From assembly GCA_009760855.2 (NCBI GenBank), contig WPIO01000008.1, positions 841,001 to 905,000 of the forward strand: a DNA stretch of 64,000 bases, in the 5' to 3' direction. Shown piece after piece: positions 49,801-59,100 of the stretch (positions are counted from its first letter, which is position 1; each line of letters opens with the position of its first letter). Position numbers and translations under genes: made by a program. The stretch is from Cristatella mucedo (taxonomy: Eukaryota; Bryozoa; Phylactolaemata; Cristatellidae). The notes under the pieces are model-generated. The model was not told where the DNA came from. It did not search any database and saw nothing but the letters and a program-made list of their open reading frames with translations.

Positions 49801-52800
49801 AGGGGCCATAGGCCGGGGGCTATAGGCCGGCAGCCTAGCTACAGCCGTTAAGTTACGAAAGGAAGTGTTCTCGCCAAATTCCAAGGCGCCTGGACACATT
49901 ACGCCCTAATTCGCGTTGACATCGCAGCTGGCTCTAGGCCGGCCGCCTAGGTACAGCCATTCAGTTATGCACCTGGAAGGAATTTCGCCGTCTCAGCAAT
50001 CATTTGTGTCTGTTAACTACCGGCTCAGTCTTTCTGTGGATTGGGGAATTCAGTTACATAAATTCGCCTCACCCCGAGCTCCTTACGAAAGCTGTTCAAC
50101 ATACATGCTTGAACTTGCCCTCTGCCGCACCCGCTGTTTGCGACTGTGACAGCGACTGCACAGGCACGGGTATATCCCACTCCCGAGTCTTGTCTTTAAT
50201 CGCACATCGCCCGCCATTGTCTTTCGTTCAATCCCGTGTTTTCTGTGCTTTGTGTAGCTTTACCTGAAGTGGGCCGGTTCGACGCAACGAGCTAACGCAT
50301 GCGTCCGGCGACTCTGCGAGCCGTTACCCAGGGTGACGACCTCGACAGACAGCTACTCTTTCACCACCTATCTCACACCGTGCGCATGGCGTGCACTGTG
50401 TGTGCGCGTGCAAGAGCTGATATGCAGCGGAAGTGCTCAGTTTGTCTGCCCTAATCGCAGGATTGATCCGTCGCCGGTAGCACCGTCGAGCGTCGATCCG
50501 TACCCGATTTACCCTTCAGGACCTTCGCGATTCTCGTCTGACCCTGTCGTCTTGAGAGTTTCCCGCCAATTGCTCAACGCGACCACACTCGCTGGCGTTA
50601 TTTGCCGTCATTTCCACGAGCTGCTGCTAAGCAAATAAAGGCACGGGCGATAGCCGTTAAGGCTTTTCAGCCCAGTGGTGTTCGTAGGATAGTACGTAGG
50701 ATAGTTCGTAGGATAGTACGTAGGATAGTACGTAGGATAGTACGCGCCCGGGGACGAACGGCGACACAGTCGTCAGCCCACCTCCTCCAGTATTGAGCGC
50801 CCATTTTGACACCAGGCACCAGCCCCCTGATCCGGCGTCCGAGGACAAGTGCCTCACCTTCGCTATGCCACTGCTTGAGCCACTGCATAGATGAGGCCGT
50901 TGAATATGCTAGCTTTTACTTTACTGGTACCCGCAGATTACTCGAGCAACGAAGTGAGTGTTCGCTGTCGTGCCCCGCCCACTGTATCCGTGGGAAGGTG
51001 ACGAGCGTAGCTGGGAATTCGTTGAGCGCCGCCGAACCTTCGGGATGGGGCGCTGCCGGCTGTAAAACTCTTTTGATGCCGCTGAGAAATTGATTTGGTA
51101 CGCGGACCGCCCTCGCCTCGCTCGAGCCAGCCAGCCGCATATCCGGGCAGCAACCCTAGCTGCGCTCATGAATTCCGCCGAGCAAAGAGCGAGTGTGGCT
51201 AAGTGATTTGTACGCCATCTGGTTGGTGCTTTCGTATGACTCGCTCAAAGTCTGGACGGCCTCGAAGGCTCGAAATCGGCTGCCGGCTTCGCTCGCTCGT
51301 CTCGCTGCAACGAAAAAAGCTAGAAAATTGCAATGAAAGCAAATGGCTGCCGCCAATAAAAAGACTGACCGTGTGGCAGCCGGATGGATGCATTGGCATC
51401 GTGAGCTGCGATTGTGATCCCAGCCGGAGGTTATAATAAGAATAATAATAAGAATAAGGATAATAATAATAATACGTTAGCATAACACCCTATCAGAACT
51501 TCATCTTTAAGGAATTGTCATATGCTGGCCGTTTTTAATATTTGCCTGGCTGTCAAAAATGGCTGACGATTCGTCGACGAAAGATCCCGGCAGGGGGCAC
51601 TGCAAAACATATACTGCATCTCGTGCGTCTCTCTCGTCTCGTGCAGATCGCTACGCGAGTTCTTGCTATTTCAAGAGCCGCCTCGATCGCTTGCCTCTTA
51701 TCGTTCGCCCCTCGCACTCATCCGCTTGCTGACACCATTCGTTTTCGTCCGCCGGCACCTGCTCTGCTTTATGTTCTCTAAACGGAAGTTATGAGAGAGT
51801 TTTTCCTACGCCGGTTTAGACGGTTTTCTAGTGTTCTTGTCGGTGAAAGGGCTGCTCCCTCCTCCTCCTCCCCCCCCCCCGCGTCGACTTGGAGCGCCCC
51901 GACATCGAGGCTGTTTGCTTGCCGAGCGACGCTTCAACTCGCCTACGGCGGGCGCCGCGCCCCAAATTTTCCAGATGGATCTCGCCAAAGAAGAGAAGTG
52001 CGAGTTCCTGCCATTCCACGCACCGCGGAAGGTCGAAGTCAAAGGAGGTCGCATCATCGCCATGGTGTTCGCTCGCGCCGAGCAGCTGGATGACGGTGAG
52101 TGGATCGAGGACGACGAGCAGCTGGTGACCGTGAAGGTGGATCACGTGATATCGGCCTTCGGCTCAGGGCTAACCGACGCGAGCGGTGAGTGTCGCGACC
52201 GTGCGGCAGCGGCTAGCTCGGAAGCGCTAGACGACCGGAAGCGAGCAGCAACCGGAAGCGAACTGGCGGTGCTGCAGCCCGCTGGGATAGAGAGAGCGAG
52301 CGAGATAGAGAGAGTGAGAGAGAGAGAGACAGACTCGCCCCGACCAAGGTTTGGCCGAGGTCGTGAGCTCGAGCTCTTTGGCATATGTAAAGCGCCTGAA
52401 TAGAGATTAAGTTCCCTCTCAGGGAGGGTGCTATACAAATACATTGTATATTGTCGGCGAAGCGTCGCGAAGCACGCCTCTCGAAGCCCCGTCTGTTCTA
52501 GCAGCTGCATCGGCATCGGCGGGGGGGGGGGGACTCAGAATCGGCGACGTCGCCTCCCCGGCAGAGAGCAGGGGCAGATCGGCTGGGCAGGAGACGGCCA
52601 CCGAGAAACCGGAACCGGCCTGTTGGAGGACCTCGACCTCGCTATTTTTTAGGGCTGGCAGTCGCTATTTCATTTCGACCTCCCTCGCGCCGAGCGCCGA
52701 GCACCATCGACCTTTGACCCATGCAGACTGGCTAATGCGATTTAGTCCGCACGGCGGCTGCAGCCAGTTTAGAGTGCGGTAGATATAGCGTCGAACGTCG

Positions 52801-54012
52801 AGATCGTGAACCGGAGCTAAGCACCGTTTCCCTACAGGGGACCCAGCCAATTTACGGATATCCGCGTACAACGGAGATGTTGATCACAGCAGAATACAAA
52901 CAGTGTATCCTTTCGCCGGACTCGACTTTGCTCTGCAACTAGGGACTCCTGTCTGTCCTCTTGCGCCTAGCACATCCAAATCCTCCAACTTCCTCCTCCG
53001 ATGTCATCCAATGCTCTTTGATGGTCAGATGAAGCAGGTTCCTGCAATGATCTCGTTAGTTGGGGAGATCGTTATAAAAAAATGTTTAGCGTAAATGAAT
53101 CTTAATTAATTAGTCTTAGCTTGGCCTATTCACTATAGCTCACTATTGTGGCTCAAAATCAGGGTTGCCAGACAAAAGTGAGGATCGTTTAGCCTGACTG
53201 ATCGCTAGCTGTAAATTCATTATCGGCAGTTTTAAGCTCAGGTTGCAGAAATTCAAAGAGAGCCAGCCAGTGTAGAGAACCGTACCTTGCGGTTCAATCT
53301 GTAGGAGTCGTGACCTCTCGTTCGAGAACGTAAGATTTTAATTGGGCGAAAGCTCGCCGCCATGTTTCGCTTCCCGTCGAGTAGGTCCATGTGAGTGCCG
53401 CAGGAGAGCGAGCACGCGTGTGCCAGCCAGCAGGTTGCTTGCCGTTGCAAAAGCGAGTGCTTCCAACTTGCCGGCTAGAGCATCTGCTGCCTACCTGGGG
53501 CAGCGGCGGCACTAAAAGTATCCGGGTGGCTGCTGCAGCGGCGGGGCTGAAGCAGCCCAGAGGCGCAGCTGAGATAATGGGGCGGGTACTGCGAAATTAA
53601 GAGAGGGGCACTGAGAGGCAGGCGCCTTGCGGAGTAGCTAGCGCAGCAAAGACGCCGGCGGCGGCGGCGGCGGATTTCGCTGAGCCTCGACATTTGCAGT
53701 TCGCGAGGCCATGAGGCCGCTGGCGTTTACTCGCTGGGGCCTGCCGCACACCGACGGCGAGACGATGCAGACGAGCGAGCCGTGGGCGTTCTGCGGCGGC
53801 GACCTGGCGGGCGTGGCGCAGACCACCGTCGAATCGGTCAACGACGGCAAGCAGGCCAGCTGGTACATGCACAAGTACCTGCAGGTAGCGAACTCGCTGG
53901 CGCTATCGCGAGAGCTCCGCCTCTCGTCTCCTCTCCCCCCACTCTGGTGCCCTCTTACCCTCCCCACTTCTCTTTCTCTTCTCTCGCTCTCGCTCGACGT
54001 CTGCTTCACTCA

Positions 54013-54062
<50 letters not shown>

Positions 54063-56054
54063 ACTCTCTCTCACTCATCCATATCTTTTTGTCGCGGCCG
54101 CCCTACCTAAGCAAGGCTAGAGGGTTATGCTGAGGCAATTCGGAACGCGCTGCAACCACATCATTCAACCATGCTTCCTTCGCCACACATGTAAAGTGCA
54201 TTGAAATGTCATTAGCCTCAGGTCATGTCCCAGCACCTTTCAAAAAAGCTGTAGTCAGGCCACTTCTCAAGAAAGCCACACTAGACCAAGAGAACTTGAG
54301 CAACTACCGCCCAGTCTCCCTTCTACCATTCTTATCAAAGACACTGGAACGGGTCGTGGCGGACCAACTGAACTCATATATTGAAACTTCCAACCTTGCT
54401 AGTAAGTTCCGGTCTGGCTTTAGAGCTAATCAGTCCACAGAATCAGCATTGCTTAGGGTGTACAACGACCTACTTAGGAAACAGACATAGGTAGAGTGTC
54501 TCTACTTGCTTTGCTCGATCTTTCGGCAGCTTTTGATACTATCGATCACAAAGTTCTTCTAGAGTGCCTCTCATCTCGCCTGGGCATCACTGGCACTGCT
54601 CTGCAATGGTTCAGGTCCTATTTCAGTGGGAGACTCAAGAGTATTGACGTGAATGGACAAAGATCATCCGAGGTGCCTCAGAGCTCCGTGCTAGGTCCCG
54701 TTCTTCTCACGGTTTATACTCTCCCTCTTGCTGATGTGATTGCCAATCACAATCTAGGCATTCACTTCTATGCGGATGAAACTCAGTTGTACCTTTGCTT
54801 TGATCCCTCCCAGCCTTCGAGCACCTCGAATTCTCTCAACTCACTTGCTGCATGTATTGATGACATCCGCACATGGATGGCAGCAAATTTTCTAAAACTA
54901 AACGATGATAAAACTAACTTACTAGTTATGGGCAAACCCAGTGTGATTCAGAAATTGGAAAGGCTGACGTTCAAACTGGCTCTGCCAGCATATTTTCCGT
55001 TGAATCAGCTCGAAATCTAGATGTCATGTTCCTAAGTAACCTCACGTTAGACGACCATTGCAGCTCCACAGTCAAATCCGCCTACTTTCAGCTACATAAC
55101 ATTGCTAAAATTCGGGCTTGTTTAGATAAGGATACCACGTCTAAGTTGTTCCATGCATTTGTGACATCTGTCTTGACTTCTGTAACTCTCTGCTTACTGG
55201 CCTACCGGCATGTGCGATCAGGCGATTGCAGCTGGTGCAAAACTCCGCAGCTGGGCCTGTCTGTCGTGTGCATCGCAGTTGCCACATCACACCACTTCTC
55301 GCCGACCTGCATTGGCTACCAGTCAAGCAACGGATGGACTTCAAGGTCGTGTCGCTTACTTTTAGGTTGCTTCATTCTTTGGCACCAGCCTATCTCTCAG
55401 ATCTACTCCCCCACCAGGCCAAGCATAATACCACCCGCTTTTCGGAATTCAACAGTTTACCAATACCTCGTACAAACCTCAAATTATTTGGAGACCGTGC
55501 ATTTAGCTCGTATGCTCCCAAAGCCTGGGACTCACTCCCAACTTGAGTCAGAACATCCCCTGACTTGACCACATTTAAAAAGAAGTTACAAACACACCTA
55601 TTTAGGGCAGCATTTAGTGGGTCCCTGTGATTCGTCCTTCATGTGCTTTTACGTGCTGACACTGTGCATACTGCCACTAACCACACTTGCATGCTGACCA
55701 TGTGCATGTCACCCCTAACCATGTTATTCATGTTGTTTATCAAGCATGATATTACTCACGATTCAATCGTGTTTCCCTTTGCAGCAAATGTAAAGCGCCT
55801 AGAAAGAGATTGAGTTCACTGAGAGCGCTTTATCAAATGGATTATCATTATTATTATTAAAGAGATTTAGTTCTCTGAGGACGCTATACAAATGCATAGT
55901 TATTATGATTACTATCCCTGGTACACCTTAGAACTTTTATAATCGGTTCGCATTTTAAAATGTCGATCGCTAACATGAGTACTTGAGGTATGAGTCGTCG
56001 TCGCCCACAGGACAGCTTCGCGAAGATTCGAGACGAGAAATACGCACGTCCACC

Positions 56055-56101
<47 letters not shown>

Positions 56102-59100
56102 GATTTAGGCAAGCGAGTGAAGCAGCGCTACCGGTTCCGTTGAAAATGATTAGACGGGCAACCTTTTGGCGGTTGCTGGAGAAAACCGGAGTCTGCCCGG
56201 AGCTTAGGTAATATCTTAAAGCAAGCGGCCTTTGCGACCTTGCTCACAATCTGAACCACTCGCAATCTAAGCTCATCCTCTGAGCGCCCATGTTTCGACA
56301 TCCTAGTGCACGTCGCCTTGTAATAGAGCCTCGAGGCAAGCTCTCAGTAGCGCCAGGTACGCTTGGTTAGGCCGGAGCGAACTCGTGCGATCGAAGCTCC
56401 GTTTTCCTGCTCGCTCGCGTGCTCCAGCTCGCTCGCGAGCACCAGCGCACCCCAGCATTCTGCAACAAATTCCTTCCTCGCTGCAATCGTCAATGCAGGC
56501 AGTGCACGGAAAGACTGTTAGCGGCCCAGCAGTGCTGCCAAAGTTCTTCACGCCGGTCGACCTAGTCGATGTCAGCGTGGAAATGTGCGGACTGAAGTTT
56601 GAGAATCCGTTCGGGCTGGCTAGCGCCACACCGACGACCAGCAGCGCAATGATACGCCGAGCGTTCGAGGCCGGCTGGGCGTTCGCGGTCACGAAAACAT
56701 TCGGCCTTGACAAGGTGAGCGAGAACGTCATGGCAACAGTTGTTCTCCTGTTCCTCACCGTCTCCTTCAGCCGCTTTCTTTCGCTGGCGAACAGCGTACT
56801 GCCGCCATTGCTGGTCGGACAATCCAGCGAGCACGGTCGAGTCTCGTGACTGCCAAGCACCGGAAGCGCTCGATAACATTTGGACTCGATAGCAAAATTA
56901 GACAAACGCCGCAAACGACTCACTTATTGGGTTGCATGCCTTAAGCGCGGCCACAGTTTTGGCTGAACTGTGCAATCCGCTTGCGACTCCCCCCCCCTCT
57001 TGCCCCCCCCCCCCGCGTGAGTCCGGTCCGAGGTCGAAGGTGCCGGTTTGACCTCCTTCTCTGCCAGGATCTCGTGACGAACGTGTCGCCGAGAATCGTG
57101 CGCGGCACAACGTCTGGCTCGCTGTACGGTCCAAACCAAAGCGCCTACCTAAACATAGAGCTGATCAGTGAGAAGAGAGCCTCCTACTGGCTGCAGAGCA
57201 TCCAAGAGCTGAAGCGAGACTTTCCCACCAAGGTACTTCCGCTTTCGGCTTCGCCGGGCATTGCGGTCAGGCGCCGCCGCCGCTGCTGCTGTTACTGCTG
57301 CTCGCGACGTCTACCGCTACGTCTTCGGCTTTCGGGGCCGCCCGCTTTAGATTGTCATCGCCAGCATCATGTGCGTCCACGACGAGTACGACTGGACGAC
57401 TCTGGCCACGGCGAGCGAGGTACGCTGCCTGCACATGCACGATTCGTAGCTCGATTCGCTTCGAGTGTTGGTGCGAGCTGCGAAGGCCTGCTGCTGCTGC
57501 TGCTGCTGCGGTGCACAGCATCGCTCGACCGACGAGTTGACTCGGCGGCGGAGGCTGCTGATGTTTTTGGCTCAGCTCTTGCTTCGCTGAGGTTTAAGCG
57601 AGCCTCGCATCGTGCTCGCACTGCTGGTGGACGGTTTCTCGGATTGTGGATTCCCGGATGCGAATCTCCGAATGTGAATTCTGCTGGCGGGTAGGATTAT
57701 TCGCCGGCCCGTAGACTCTCACCGTAACCAGGGCAGCCGCACCGTGGCCGCGATAGTGTCGCTTATGCCTAAACCTTGACTTTAAATGGAAACGCGTTTC
57801 GCCGGAAGCGTGCCATCCCTCTCAGTTTCTTGTCCCTCAGTTTCCTCGCGGCTAAAAGAAAGCTTAGAACAGAAGAAAAGTTTCCTTCCTTATGCACTCC
57901 ACTCACTGGGAACAACCGTGCGGTTGGGCAGTGTTAGTTTTACATTGAAAGTAATAGTAAATCGCTTGCATAGCGCTCCGAAAGAACCAAATCTCTATTC
58001 AGGCACTCCATAACCAGGTGCAAAAGAACCCACAGTCAATGGTTAATGACACTCAAGCTATCCTGCTTAAGAAATCGTAGGAAAGAATGCGATTACAATG
58101 TTAATGCTTAGCACGAGCACGCGAAAGAACACAAGAAGGCATCGGGGCCGCTGGTCCGCTCGACTTCGGCCGGATTTGTTGCATGCACCGAATCATGCAC
58201 AAGTAAGCAGGCGAGCAGCGCACGTGAAGAGAAAAGGACAGGGTCAGTGCGGGGTCAGTCAGTGCGGGGTCAGTCAGTGGAAAGGCAAGCAAAACACGCG
58301 AGCCTAGCAGCTGAGACTTTAAAGATGCAAAGTCGATGTAAGTGGTGACAAAAGCTGTAAGCGAGTTCCAGACCTTCCTTTCGCGCGCACGCGCGAACTG
58401 TCGGCCCGATCACTAAACCCCGCTTTTATTCAAGTGCTAGGAGCAGCGACGACGACGACGACAGGCTGCTAATGAGCGGTCGGTGTCAAGAGGCACGTGA
58501 CTGGAGAGGAGCAAGCGAGACGGTCGTACAGGGAGGCAGGTGCGAGCGAGTGAATCCATCGAATCCATCCCAAAGGGAGGATCACGTATTCGAGTCGATG
58601 CGTGCACGATAAGCGAATGCCGGTGACGCTCGGACGGAAGTGGCATGACGCGGCGATAGCTACACCGTTTACGACATACCAGCCGAGCTGCTGAGTTTCG
58701 TACCAGTCGCAGTCGGTTGAGTGCACAGCGGTAGGTCATGAATTTGAAAGAAATTGCCATAATCTAGACTATCGATGCCGCTTCCTCGGAGAAGGCAGTA
58801 ATAATTACTATCGATTCTTTGTGCTCAAAGTGCTCCCAGTGCGTTCTTATAAGAAATAGTCAATCAGCAGTAATCTGCGGCTTTTAGCACTTGACGGATG
58901 GCTTTTTGCCACGCTGGTTTGGCCCAAAAGGTTAAAGTGCTCGCCTCGACAAAGGTCAAGGTTAATGTATTTGACGACCGACGTCGTGGGCTCGAGGCCC
59001 GTGGCATATCTGATGCGCCTGAATAAAGATTTAGGTCTCAGGGCGCCATAGAAATAAACTATGTGTACTTTTTATCAAATTTCCAACATCACTTTTGTTA

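Larger units (their letters stand above)
48910..51974. other. Rest of DPYD intron 10
   Basis: Holds a diverged tandem duplication (49,752-49,980), a 12-bp tandem repeat (50,684-50,743), an antisense LINE-A-type tail with AAT repeats (about 51,434-51,525) and otherwise no recognised element or exon. Confidence 0.55.

Noticed and set aside
54206-55568. A functional host reverse-transcriptase gene
   Set aside because: The three open frames are one LINE-A body broken by frameshifts and stops, the catalytic motif is YADE, and homologous dead copies occur elsewhere in the window.
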